Below are positions 44,855-56,418 of a stretch of DNA of 64,000 nucleotides, one piece after another. The position numbers were made by a program, and so were the translations under genes. Position 1 is the first letter of the stretch; every line of letters starts with the position of its first letter. Location of the stretch: NCBI GenBank assembly GCA_022496185.1, contig WTXG01000021.1:307437-371436 (forward strand), given 5' to 3'. Source of the DNA: Multifurca ochricompacta. Its lineage: Eukaryota; Basidiomycota; Agaricomycetes; Russulales; Russulaceae. Under the pieces are notes generated by a model, which worked only from the letters and a program-made list of their open reading frames with translations, had not been told where the DNA came from and searched no databases.

Positions 44855-45449
44855 TGTAACACCTGGTGCGGGCGTTCATCACAATGTGTGATAAGTTGTG
44901 TAGCAAAACTACGAAGTCAGGTATGCACTGTCTTTCAAGTACATGGAGATCGGGTGAGAAGTCAACACAAAGGAGCTAATCCCTTAGTGTTGGTGAGCGG
45001 AAGAGTGCCAGAAGCACTGAGACAATTCAAGAGTTGGGTCTTAGGAATCACCCAGAAGGTAATGCACCAAGTCGATTAAGAAGTCGAGTCCAAGGCATAC
45101 AGGCTATCTAGGCAGGCCTTATATACGTAATAGAAGTCGGAGTCTGAATCAGAGTATTGTACTTGATGTATCAACAAAGTCATAATGTATCTAAATAGGG
45201 GGACGGAGTCAACGTGGGCCAGGTGAGAATATACATAGATGAATCTGGTATAGTCACAATTCTGGTGGGAAAATACATAAGAGTTCTTGTGTAAAATATG
45301 AGTCAGAGATAAGCACAGCCCTGGTCAAAGATAAGGAACAAATATGTACAAAAGGGGTCATAACACAGTCAACAAAGGGGCAAACAGAGTCAAACAGCAT
45401 GTCACGTGATGGAAAAAGGAAACAAGACGACACAGTGGGGTTCGTAACA
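44855..45449 (-). mobile_element. GyB-2 5' LTR
   Basis: 595 bp, TGTTAC-type end on the minus strand, flanked on its outer side by ATACA. It contains the promoter box at 45117-45125. Confidence 0.93.
45081..45125 (-). promoter_or_regulatory. GyB-2 TATA box and predicted mRNA start
   Basis: TATATAAGG (45125-45117) is followed 34 nt later by GGACTCGACTT (45091-45081), the same spacing as in GyA-3. The complement of this start lies beside the LTR at 44842-44852. Confidence 0.7.
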
Positions 45450-45520
45450 ATACAGGTACTAGTTACTCAATATAGTCTTCTACTACAAAGACTGAGCTAT
45501 TCGCTATACAGTCTCCTACA

Positions 45521-45536
45521 GATTATGAGACCTGCC
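45521..45536 (+). promoter_or_regulatory. CoH putative primer binding site
   Basis: GATTATGAGACCTGCC follows the LTR directly. It resembles the CoK site GGTTATGGGCCCTGGG with changes, so it may be a decayed initiator-tRNA half-molecule site. Weakly supported. Confidence 0.4.
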
Positions 45537-45589
45537 ATCTCCAACTGAACCAAAAGACCAGACGCATATAATTACACATCCAAACAACC

Positions 45590-48500
45590 ATGAGCACACC
45601 AAGCAGCACAGTGGCGCCACAAGGCACAAGCACCTTTAGGGCAGCAGCAGCACAGAATGTGAGGGGAGTATGCATACATGACATCCCCCTGTTGGATGAG
45701 GATGGCGCAAATTTTGCATTCTGGAAGTTCTGAGCCAAAGTCATATTGGAGCTTTCGAATTTATGGCCAGTCATAGACGGATCAGAGCCTAGGCCAGATG
45801 CCAAGGCAACAGATGAGGAGCACAGAGAATGGGCCCTCAAAGATTGCGAGGCACACGCTCAAATCACATTGTCACTAAAGGACAAGCCACTGAGCTCAGT
45901 CCTGTATGCCAAAACTGCCAAGGAATGCTGGGATAACCTGTCAGTTTGCTATGAAGGGAAAGGTGAGCAGAAGATAGTCTACCTCATTAATGACGTCTTC
46001 CACACTACCCTCATGGACACAGAACCATTAGAGCCCCAAATAAATGCTATCATCAGGGCCGCTCACACCATCTCCAACCTCAGCTTACCTTTGGATGACA
46101 AGCTCATCGCAGTCACCATCATTGTCTCCCTACCAGCCTCTCTATCCACCCTCAAAACCATACTTTCCTCATCATCCCCAACTACTCTCACCACTGAGCA
46201 CATCAAGTCACAAGTCATCCTTGACGAACAGTGACACATACAAGAATCAGGCCTTGGTGCAACTGCTTACTTCATGCACTCAGGCAACACAGCTAAAAAG
46301 GGGAAAGGAAAATCTGATGAGGAAAAGCCCAAGAAGCACTGCACTCACTGTAAAAAGTGTGGGCATTTGGTGGAAGAATGCTGGAAACTAAAGAAGGAGA
46401 ATGAGGCGAACACAAATAATGTTGGGGGCAATGCACCTAGGCACTCTAACGCCAACGCTGCAGCCAAAGTCGCAGCAATGGACGGTGAGACACCACAGGG
46501 GGATAACCCCATACTCCTACTCAAAGTGCTACAAGCATTGTCAGCATGCATCAATCTTGAGCAGTGATGGATCATCGATTCGGGGGCATCACATACTATG
46601 TGCTCCCACCGAAACTGGTTCTTCCAGTTCCAGCCTCTCACAAACCCAGTGAAAATTGTCCTTGGTGACAGTAGTTCAATCCTTGGCACAGGTATTGGGT
46701 GCATCCATGTCCGGATGAGGGCCAATGGGAAGTCGAATGATGCAATTCTCAGAGATGTTCTGTACGTCCCAGAGTTGCACAGAAACCTCCTATCCATTGC
46801 CCAAATTACCAGCTGTGGAGCTGACATTCGCTTTGCCAAGAACACCTGTCAACTATACAGTCAGTCTGGGGCACTTAGCTGTGAGGGACACCTTGAGGGC
46901 AACCTCTACATCATGGACGTGCATACAGTAGCACCAGAGACAGTCCACATTGTGCAAGTCGAAGCCTTCCCAGCTGAAGGCAGCGAAGCCAGGCCTGACC
47001 ATGACATTGCATTGGTTGCATGAAGCTCAGTGGCCAAAGCTGATCTACACACCTGGCACTGCCGACTTGGACACCTCAACGTTGACGCTATCCTCCATAT
47101 GGTACGACAGGGTATGGTAAAAGGCATGGACATCATCCCAAAGACAAGTCCCTCTGACCTTTGCAAGCCGTGTCTCAAGGGGAAGCAGTCATGCGCAGAA
47201 ATCCAAAAGGAGACAGAGACCAGATCCACCCAAGTCCTGGGGTGGGTCTTCTCAGATGTATGTGGGAAGATGCCACATCGATCCCACCAAGGTTTTGAGT
47301 ATTTTGTAACCTGGGTGGACGACAAGTCTCAAAACGTCTTCATCAATGGCCTGCGCAAGAAGTCTGAAGTCGTGCTGCACCTAAAAAACTTTGTCACACG
47401 TGCTGAAGTCGAAACAGGGCAGCAGGTTAAAGCACTGCGCACCGATGGAGGGGGTGAGTACATCGCTAGTGTTGCCCAGAGGTTCCTGCAGGATAGAGGC
47501 ATCAAACACGAGATGACAACACCTGACACACCTCAGCACAATGGCGTCGCAGAGCGCATGAATCGGACTCTGCTAGACAAGGTCTGATCAATGCTTATTG
47601 ATGCTAACCTGCCCGAAACATACTGGTACAACACACTTGAGTATGCGGCTTACCTCCATAATGTTACTCCCACTCGTGCCTTGGCCAACTCCACCCCAGA
47701 AGAGGCCTGGAGCGGAAATAAGCCAGACATCTCATGCCTGCGCATCTTCGGCTGCTGAGCATTCATGCACATACCTGACAAGTACCACACCAAGCTGGAT
47801 GCTAAGTCACTTGTCTGCACATTCCTTGGATATGCACGAAGCCGCAAGGCTTACTGCCTGGTGCACCACCTTACTGGTCACTTCTTCGAGTCACACAACG
47901 TCATATTCGATGAAGGGGGGCTGGACAATCACCATGAGTGTGTCATCATCGAAGTTGACAATTCAGACATAGGGGAGCAACAACAAAACAACATCGAGAT
48001 TCAGCCAAAGCCAGTACAAAGCCCTATCCAACATCAGCCACAACACGAAAGCGATGCTGAAAGTGCACTCACCAAAACCCCAACTCCTGAAATCATACCC
48101 TCCTCCACCAGACCAAAATGCACCACACGTCCTCCCATCCGTGATGATGATGATCACTACACCATCAGCTCCTACAACACCAGGAGAAACCCCACAGAGC
48201 ATGCCAATATCATGCACTCTGACCTGACAAGCAACCCACACACCTACAAGGAAGCCATGGCATGACCCAACACTGGCGAGTGGGAAGCTGCTTGTCAAGA
48301 AGAGATGTGCTCATTTGAGCACATGGGGGTATACGAGATCATTGAGCATCCAAAGGGACGCAAGGTAGTTGGGAGCAAATGGGTGTTTCACACTAAGCGT
48401 GGGCCAACGGGGGAAATCTTGAGGCACAAGGCACAAATCGTAGCACAAGGCTTCACACAAGTTGAGGGAATCAACTATGATGAGATGTTCACACCAGTTG

Positions 48501-49777
48501 CAAAATTCCCATCACTGCGAGCAATCCTTGCACTGGCAACTGAACACAACCTTGAAGTTCACCAAATGGATGTGAAGTCAGTGTATCTAAATGGTGAATT
48601 GAGAGAGGAAATCTATATGGAACCTCCCCCTGGTTTCAAAGTACCCAAGGGGATGGTTCTCCAACTAGTTAAGGCAGTCTATGGCACCAAACAAGGCAGG
48701 CACATGTGGTACCAAAACATCAGATCAAAACTAGAAAGCATTGGATACCAATGCACCAAGGCTGATCATGCAGTCTTCATCTGCCCTCGCCCTGAGCACC
48801 CATCCATTATTGCCCTCTACGTCGATGACATTACCATGGTGTCAAAGAACCTAGAAGAGATCAATAAGGACAAGGAGGCTCTTAAGAGCACCTATGAGAT
48901 GACTGACCTTGGTGAGCTCACTTGGATTCTTGGGATGCATGTCACTCGTGACCATAAAGCCAGATGGATGGCCCTCTCACAGGAAAAGCACATTGATGAA
49001 ATCCTAGCACATTTTGGGAAATCCGATGTGCGACCTATCAGCACTCCTGCCCTTGCAAACGAGCACCTAAAAAGGCTTGACTCACCAACCATTGAAGCCA
49101 AGAAGTACCAGCAAGCTATTGGCGCTTTGATGTATCCCATGCTTGGTACTCGCCCTGACTTAGCATACACCATTGCAGCACTTGGGTGACACACCACAAA
49201 CCCTGGGGAGGAACATCAGCAAGCCCTAGACCACGCATTCCGTTACCTCAGAGCTACAAGCGGCACAAAACTTGTCTTTAGACGCGGCATCCCTGGAGGA
49301 ACTGAACTGCATGGCTATGTCGATGCTGATTGGGCAAGTGATGTGAATGATAGAAAATCCACATCAGGCTTCGTCTTCTTGCTGGCTGGAGGTGCAATAA
49401 GCTGGAGCTCCAAGAAGCAGCCATCTATTGCATTATCAAGCACAGAGGCTGAGTACATCACTGGTGCCCATGCTGCCAAGGAAGCTGTCTGGTTGTGTCG
49501 GCTATTAGCTGAAATATACCAGGTGAATGACTCACCAACACCCCTTCATATGGACAATCAATCCACAATCTCTGTCGCCCGAAACCCTGAGTTCCATGAT
49601 CGCACCAAGCACATTGATATAAGACACCATTTCTTGAGGCATATGTGCGAAAACCAAGAAATTGACCTCAAGTATGTGCCCACTGGGGAGCAACTCGCTG
49701 ATGTGTTGACCAAGGGACTTGTCTGCGAGAAGCACAAAAGGTTTACAAGTGCAATGGGAGTTGAGCGTGTGGGCTGA
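45590..49777 (+). pseudogene. gag-pol: CoH Gag-Pol polyprotein
   Basis: A single 1396-codon frame from ATG 45590 (MSTPSSTVAPQGTST). Gag (CWDNLSVCYEGKGEQ, knuckle CTHCKKCGHLVEEC), protease (WIIDSGASHTM), integrase (TWHCRLGHL...CKPC, WVDDKSQNVF, LRTDGGGEYI, PQHNGVAERMNR), RT (KWVFHTKRG, FTPVAKFPSL, ALYVDDITMVS), RNase H (GYVDADWASD, STSGFVFLLAGGAISW, LSSTEAEYI). Eight nonsense codons, all TGA, at 45731, 46232, 46565, 47021, 47585, 47756, 48263 and 49187, and no frameshift. RT and integrase active sites are intact. The polyprotein would supply all proteins for copying and integration. Confidence 0.9.
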
Positions 49778-49784
49778 GGGGGCA

Positions 49785-50070
49785 TGTTGGAATAGCAGCA
49801 CGCACAGAAAGGTACTGGAGATGGTGGGCCGGACTAACAACTACTATACAACTTACATTCACATTCCAATATGCATATAAGATAGACTACTGCATAGTGT
49901 TTAGAACCTCAGTCTTCTACTACAAAGACTGAGGTTAGTACCATTCTCAATCATAGCTACAGCATTCATTAACTGACTCTATCACTGTAGCTATTCGCTA
50001 TACAGGTACTAGTTACTCAATATAGTCTTCTACTACAAAGACTGAGCTATTCGCTATACAGTCTCCTACA
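49785..50070 (+). mobile_element. CoH 3' LTR
   Basis: 286 bp, TGTTGGAATAGC...GTCTCCTACA, preceded by a polypurine tract TGAGGGGGCA and followed by the target duplication GAGGA. Confidence 0.93.
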
Positions 50071-50075
50071 GAGGA

Positions 50076-50554
50076 CTGGCATCTGACCCAAACCTGTTGA
50101 TTTTGGTCTCATCTGACCAAATGACCCTCTTCCAGTCCTCCATAGTCCATTTTTGGTACTTGAAAGCAAAGGCTAAGTGCTTCTTGCAATGTACTGCAGA
50201 GAGTAGTGGCCTTTTCTTCTTTGTTACAGCCTTGAATGAATGTTGTTTAAGAACCCAGTGCACAGTTTGTGAAGAGACATGGTTGGGGATGATGGAATTG
50301 ATGTGCTTTGTGGCCTGGACAGCATTGCCAACCTTTCCTGTGGTGATTTGTATGATGATAGCATGTTCAGAGGTAGCAGAGAGCTTGGAAGGATGACTAA
50401 TATGAGGTGACTGATGGTTGGAGAGGAGGGTCCTGAGTGTCCTAGAGACTGCAGACTGACTGAGGCTGAGTCTGGAGGCAGTAGTGTGAGTTGAATGACC
50501 TTCAGAGGCCAGAGAGAGCATGTTTTCTCTCTGAGCAGAGGAGGTGGGGTGCAT
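50076..50554 (-). pseudogene. Tc1-2 transposase N-terminal half, right arm
   Basis: A mirror copy of 37281-37699 that extends further: after KYQKWTMED it reads WKRVIWSDETKINRFGSD, including the first catalytic Asp of the DDE triad. It then enters the loop. The rest of the catalytic domain is missing. Confidence 0.87.
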
Positions 50555-50918
50555 TGGGAAATTATAATATTCTGGGAATGTAAACCATGGTTAAATAGCT
50601 CTATTCCAGGTCCCATCAATATTAAGATAACTGTGGTAACCATATATTAAGGATTGGTTGCTGTACATTTGGTGGAGCATCAGATTCTGATATTTCTGAT
50701 ACCCACTCACAAAACCGAGTCAATGAGTCCCCAATTTGAAATGGGCATAGCTCCACAGGTTTTGATCGGAATTACATAATTATTGTTGCATTACATAACC
50801 CTTATCTTGTACCTGTTATGGTCTACCAAGACTTTGTTTATATTTGTTTTGGCTGATGTGATATTCAACAAACAGTGCAAAAGTGCAAAACATTGACTCA
50901 GTTTTGTGAGGCACTGTA

Positions 50919-51332
50919 TATGACTACCTCTTCTGTGAGGATCAGGTCTTGGAAAATATGATTCATCATTGATTGGAAGGTTGCGGGTGAGTTCGTTAAG
51001 CCAAAGAACATGACATTGGGTTTGAAAAGTCCTTGATTGGTCTTAAAGGTGGCTTTGGGCTGGTCACCTTCCCGAATATGGATATTGTTATAACCCCAAC
51101 GGACATCCATTTTTGAAAATATGGCCTTGTTGTGCATTTTATCAACAATTTCCGAGATCAGAGGGAGTGGGTAGTTGTTTTTCACCATAAGTTCATTAAT
51201 CTGTCTGTAGTCCTGTACCAGTTGCAACTTTCTGTCCTTCTTTTTAATAAAGAAGAAGGGCGAGGCATAAGGTGAGTTAGAAGGTCGTATATATCCCTTT
51301 GCCAAGTGTTCTTCCAGGAAGGTAGAGAGCGC
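50919..51332 (-). pseudogene. GyB-1 RT, 5' half
   Basis: Minus strand: [67 protein letters not shown], up to EEVVI, where the TA of Tc1-2 splits it from YMDN at 36916. On the right it stops at the CoK LTR. Confidence 0.88.
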
Positions 51333-51824
51333 TGTCGAACAGGCATGAGGCGCAGCATACTGACTGTAAGGTTAGCTAGAATGCTAGAAAGACAAGTTAT
51401 ACTTCAGAGGTGAAGAAAACTCTATTACACTATACTACACACCTAGAAAGACAAGTTATCTACAAGAGACGGTTAGTCAAAGGTAAGGTAGTAAGTAGAG
51501 TAGATGGGACTTACACTTCAGAGGTGAAGAAAACTCTGAAGTGTAGAGAATGAAACAGACACCCTTATATACCCCAAGGGATGGTCTGTGCGCACTGGGA
51601 ATAAGTCCACAAGTGCCGTACAATAAGTATGAGGGACAAAGGCCATTGGCCACTACAGAAATCACATGTTATATGGTACATCAGTCAGCTACTGCGGAAT
51701 GTGAGAAAGAAAGTAATAATGATAATGTAAAAGTCCGAGACTCCGGTATCTAATCTAATCTACAAAGTAGCTAATCTAATCACCTGATGCCTGAAGCATC
51801 ACTGAACATCTTCTGTGTTCAACA
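51333..51824 (-). mobile_element. CoK 3' LTR
   Basis: 492 bp, TGTCGAACAGGC...GTGTTCAACA on the plus strand; next to it is the inverted polypurine tract TCCCTCCATG. It matches the right copy at 57348-57701 almost base for base. Confidence 0.92.
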
Positions 51825-52069
51825 TCCCTCCATGCTGAAGGCATCTGGTCATGGATGGGAAACAAGTTGGATGAGCACACTGCCATCACAATTGAACAAG
51901 CATATCGCCAGCCAGAGATCCAACTTCTCTAATTCTTTGAGTGCGAGAGAGACATGGTGTTCAGAGGCATATAGCGGTGATTTGCTTATGCAAACTGAAA
52001 CCATACACACCTCTTGCATCACTCTCAAAGTTGAGAACTTTGCTCATGGTGGGAAAGTGAAACTGGTAT

Positions 52070-53480
52070 TCAAAGTCTCCAGATTCCAGCTCTCTCATTC
52101 AGCATAAGTCCAAGTCCATTGACCATGGTTTCAAACGATGCTCTTGGTAGAGACTTAGTGAAGCCATCTGCCAGCATCTCACCTGTGGGGGTGCACACTA
52201 ACTCAATTATGTGTGACTCAATGTATCCCCTAATGGCATGGTACTTGATGGGTATATGCTTTGACCGCCTTCCTGTGACCGGGTTTAATGCCAAATCCAC
52301 GGCACCCTTATTATCACAGTGGAGTAGTATAGGGGAGGATACCTCATACCCTAATTCCTCCATAAAAGTCCTATACCACGCTGCCTGATTTGCAGCCTCA
52401 CAGAGGCTCATATACTCGGCCTCAGTGGTGGACTGTGCTACAGTTTTCTGCTTTCTGGAACACCATGAAACGGCACCATTTGCTAAGAAAAACACATAGC
52501 CTGAGGTAGAGTGGCAGTCCTCTTGATCTCCCCATGAGGAATCTGCAAAGCCATGAAGGCCACTCTCCCCATTCCCTCCAGAATACCGCAACTTGCAGTC
52601 CTTTGTACTATTTAGATATTTTAGGACATATTTTGCAAGTTGCATATGATCTTGAGAGGGGTTGGAAGCATATTGACTAAGGCGTGCCACAGCAAAACTG
52701 ATATCGGGTCTGCTTCCAATCTGCACCCATAGCAGAGACCCCATCAACTGTTGGTACTTCTTTATTTCAGAAGTAGATGCCTGGCCATCAAACTTGACCA
52801 GATGTACATCAGCGCCAGAGGGAAGAGGAGTATATACTGGTTGGAATCCCTCATCCCAAACTTCTCAATAATAGATAAAACGTAGGCTGCTTGGTCAATT
52901 TCCAGTGTCTTATTAGGACGGTCCCTGGTGATATTAACTCCAAGGTAGGACTGGATTTCTCCCAAGTCAGTCATTTCATATTGATTAGATAGAGATGACT
53001 TCAGCCACGTTATCTTTTATTGGAAGATCCAAGTATAGTGATGTCATCTACATAAGAATGACATAGAGTGAATCATCCCCCTCCTTTTGATGAAACACAT
53101 ATACTCCTGCATCAGAGTACATCCGAGTAAAGCCCAGTTCATTAAGAACTGCATGGAATTGTAGATTCCATGCTCGGGATGCTTGTTTGAGGCCATATAA
53201 TGCTTTTTGTAGCCTACAAACTTTGGACTCTTGACCAGCAACGATGAAACCAGCTGGTTGCTCCATATATATTTCCTCATCCAGATCGCCATGAAGGAAT
53301 GCCGATTTGACATCCATTTGGTGGATTTCCCAATCCTCTAGCGTAGCTAGCACTAGTAATAGTCTAAGTGACTCAAATCTGGCGACTGGGGAAAAGGTTT
53401 CGTCAAAGTCCACTCCTTCCACTTGGGTGAACCCTTTTGCCATGAGCCTAGCATGAAACCATCCATCTGGTTTCAGCTTA
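52070..53480 (-). pseudogene. CoK RT and RNase H
   Basis: RT (MAKGFTQVEGVDFDETFSPV, WEIHQMDVKSAFLHGDLDEE, LYGLKQASRAW) breaks at the YVDD region near 53045. RNase H follows (LHGFADSSWGDQEDCHSTSG, VAQSTTEAEYMSLCEAANQA, HCDNKGAVDLALNP, TGEMLADGFTKSL) and ends at 52070. At least three frame changes. Confidence 0.85.
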
Positions 53481-55505
53481 AAAACCCATTTTGATTTGAC
53501 AGCCTTTCTTCCTTTGGAAGATCCTCAAGGTGCCACACATCAAGATTATCTAAGGCATCAATTTCATATTTACATGCCTCAAGCCATTCACTGGCATTGT
53601 CAGACTGCATTGCCTCCTGAAAGTCAGAGGGTCTCTATAAGAGACACCTGCAGCATTTAGCAGCTCCATATGTCCAAGTCTGGAAGAACCCTGCACGAAC
53701 TCAGCATTATCCTCATTATATAATCGAGGATTCATGTGACGCAAACGTTTGGGATGGGCAGTATCAAGATCTAAATCTTCCTGCACAGCCCTGTCACATT
53801 GCTGAGAGCATGGACTTTCCCTAGTAAATACTGGTTGGGAAATTTTGCCAACATTCTTTTTAGATTGTCTTTTGGCACGGGTTCTCTGGGGGAGTTCTGA
53901 TGGTTCCAGAATTTGGATGGAGGTGTCTGATAGATAGTTTGATCATGTGTGTCAAGTTCATTATCGGGTGTGGTAGGCTCAGGATTTACTTGAGGAGGTT
54001 CCACTACCTCCTGTTCCTCAACCTCAGCATCCTTGTCTCCAGGAGCCTGAGGAACTGTGGCTATTGCTGTTGAGGCTGGACAGGCCTCTCAACTTCTAAG
54101 ACAAAAGGCGTAACTTTTTCCTTTTGCTTTCCCTTGCTGTCCTTGGCAAGGTTGGATGGGAAGGACCCTTCATCAAATGTCACATCTCTTGACAATATGA
54201 AGGATCGAGTATGCATATCCCAAAGAAGATATCCTTTGAGTGGGGTGCATACCCAACAAAGACTGTTTCCCTGGCTTTGTGATCCAGTTTACGTCTTTTG
54301 TCCTCTGGGACAGTATAATAGGCTAAGCAGCCAAATATTTTAAAGTAAGAGACATCTGGAATGTCCCCATCCAGAAGCTCAAGCGGTGTCCTCCACTTAT
54401 TAGAGCGGATGGCGTTCTATTGTATATGTGACAGGCTGTTCGCACTGCACATTCCCAGAAACCAAGGGAAAGACCAGCATGATGCAGCATACTGGTAGCC
54501 TTTTCCATATGGTTCTGTTGAACCTTTCAGCCCTTCCGTTCTGTTGTGGGGAGTATGGCATTGTCAATTTATGCTCTATGCCAGCCTCTCAAGTATGGAC
54601 TTCAGCTCCCTATTGACATATTCGCCACCTCGGTCAGTGTGTAAGGTCTTTATTTTCTTGTCTGTTTTATTTTCCAAGAATGCCTTAATATTACTGAAGA
54701 CCATGTAAAGTCACTTTTAGCTTTCATAGCAACAACTAGAGCTGTCCTGCTAAAGTGTCTATGAAAGTGGCAAAGTATAGGTTCCTTGAATTGAAGTACA
54801 TTGCAAAGGACCAACTAGGTCACTATGAATGACTTCCAAGGGTGCTGAAGCTCTCTTTTGAGAGGGAGGGAATGGAAGACAGTGTGATTTTCCCATTTCA
54901 CAGCCATAACACGGCTTGTCTTCCACTTGGCTATTATCTATGCTAAGGCCTTTTACAGCCTTAGGAGCATGTCTTTTGAGGGCCTCTTTTGACATATGAC
55001 CCATCCAAATGCCAGGTATCAAGGCTAGTTGATGCAGATTTGTGGGACGCAGTATTTAGATTCTGCATAGTTTTCCCAAAGACCCAATAGAGTCCCATAG
55101 CCTTGACACCTTCCGCTATAATTGTATTATTGTACTTTATTTTGACCTCAGATGGAGAAATTCCACTGAGCCACCTTTGTCTGTGATGCAGCTTGTTGAC
55201 AGTATTCTTTCACTGCCAGGCATGTAAAAACATTTTTAACTCTAACTCATAATTTTTGAGTTTTGAGTATGACTTTGCCTGTTCCTTCGACTTGGACTAT
55301 GGATCCATCACCAATTGTCACCTGATGTCCCTTTGTGGGAAATACTCAGAGAAATCATCTAAGTATGGTGTAAAGTGAGTGGTGGCTCCGCTGTCCATCA
55401 TCCAAGGGTTGCTGCCATCATCGACTTCTTGTGTATGTTCGGTCATCATATAAAGTGAAATATGAGGTGTCTCATGCACCTCCTGTATTCTGCCACTACC
55501 ATTAA
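53481..55505 (-). pseudogene. CoK protease and integrase
   Basis: Near 55400 the minus strand reads WMMDSGATTHFTPYL (protease). At 54759-55022 is the integrase zinc region (MSKEALKRHAPKA, CYGCEMGKSHCLPFPPSQ, VIHSDLVGPLQ), then the core and C-terminal pieces near 54300-54640 (SMLHHAGLSLGFWECAV). A Pro/Ser/acidic linker covers 53550-54060. Frames change repeatedly. Confidence 0.8.
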
Positions 55506-56418
55506 CTAAGTAGCTACTTGTGTGGAGTTTGTTTGTACACTGGGGCCTTGCCCCTTCCTCTTGTTGCCCTTTTTGCCTGCATCAGCATTGGCTCTGTCCT
55601 GTTTCCTTTGCCGACATTCATTAGCCTTGTGGCCCGGCTTCTGGCAATAGAAGCAGGTGACATCATTGGACGATGATGCACCTGCAGGTTGTGGCGTGAA
55701 AGTACTTTTTTTTTTTTTTTTTGTTGACATGGGCTGCCTTGTTAAGGGCAGCCCCAACACCACTTCCTGCGGGCCGGCTAGTCGGCTTTCCTCATTTAGG
55801 AACCTTTGTACAAGGTCCTGAGGGGAAAGGCGGTCAGGGGGACCTGACACCAGGATTGAGCCAGCAATGGCGGAGTAGGATGGAGGTAGGGATTGGAGCA
55901 AATAAAGCTCATCTGGAGATCAGAGATCTCCATCCCATTCTCTTGAGAGTGCTCCTCACATCCAACACACGCTGCAACTGGGGTCTGAATTGCTTGCCCT
56001 CCTCCAAGCGAAGGAGGACACAGAACACCACAAGTTGTAGGTGGCCATGCTACCTACTGAGCCATAGAGCAATTCCAAATGCTCATATTGGCATTGACAG
56101 AAGGGTAAGTTCTGTCAGAGGCAATCTGAGAGTATGTTTCTGGTGATGTGACCATCACCAGAACTCCCATGAGGACTTCTCTACTCTATTCCACTCCACA
56201 TACATTGGCTCCAACCAAAGTGCAAGCCTTGGCATATTCGTCATCCTTTTCTCCATCCTCTGGCTTGGGAGGATTAAGGAATTCAGGGCATCATGCGTGA
56301 TGTGCCTCTTCATTCCATTTATCCTCAGCAGGGCAGTGAAGGACACCGACCACTGCTGCCAGTTGGAGCCGTCAAGTTTGTCAAACTTGAAGGTGGGGGG
56401 GAAGACGATGGAAGACAT
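55506..56418 (-). pseudogene. gag: CoK Gag
   Basis: Starts at ATG 56416-56418 (MSSIVFPPTFKFDKLDGSNW, WSVSFTALLRINGMKRHI), a copia Gag N-terminus, and ends with a CCHC knuckle CFYCQKPGHKANEC. The middle contains ILVSGPPDRLSPQDLVQRF. TAG or frame breaks occur near 56155-56200. A run of 17 A (plus-strand T, 55706-55722) encodes a Lys tract and probably shifts the frame. Confidence 0.82.

Larger units (their letters stand above)
37920..45449 (-). mobile_element. GyB-2, complete gypsy chromovirus
   Basis: A 7530-bp element flanked by ATACA (37915-37919, 45450-45454) with two 595-bp LTRs, a self-priming site, gag, a -1 frameshift and a single pol-ORF3 frame. It is inserted in the 5' LTR of CoH. 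It is the best reference for the intact architecture of the family. Confidence 0.95.
37700..50070 (+). mobile_element. CoH, complete copia element hosting GyB-2
   Basis: Flanked by GAGGA (37695-37699, 50071-50075). The 286-bp 5' LTR is split by GyB-2 (37700-37919 plus 45455-45520), and the 3' LTR is 49785-50070, also 286 bp. The internal region encodes one Gag-Pol frame. Differences seen between the LTRs are CpG transitions. It sits almost at the tip of the Tc1-2 palindrome. The LTR contains an internal repeat (GCTATTCGCTATACA and CTTCTACTACAAAGACTGAG, each twice). Confidence 0.93.
36919..50916. mobile_element. Tc1-2, palindromic Tc1/mariner fold-back element
   Basis: Ends CAGTGCCTCACAAAACTGAG with TA on both sides (36917-36918, 50917-50918), inserted at a TA in the RT of GyB-1. 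Before CoH entered, it was an inverted repeat: x pairs with 87835-x, left arm 36919-37699, right arm about 50132-50916, with a stem GAGGACTGG/CCAGTCCTC and a loop of about 52 bp. Both arms carry the N-terminal half of a transposase; the C-terminal half is absent, the opposite of Tc1-1. Confidence 0.9.
30632..51332 (-). mobile_element. GyB-1, deeply nested gypsy chromovirus
   Basis: Reading right to left: RT 5' half (50919-51332), Tc1-2 with CoH and GyB-2 inside, RT 3' half, RNase H, integrase, solo LTR-c, chromodomain split by hAT-2, ORF3, and a partial 3' LTR. Its gag, protease and 5' LTR would lie beyond CoK, right of the window. It is the oldest host in this part of the nest. Confidence 0.88.

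Noticed and set aside
45590..49777. TGA read as arginine or as programmed readthrough
   Set aside because: Related copies have Arg codons at equivalent sites, TGA is used as a normal terminal stop here (for example CoL end at 29995), and LTRs show the same CpG changes without coding. Deamination is simpler.
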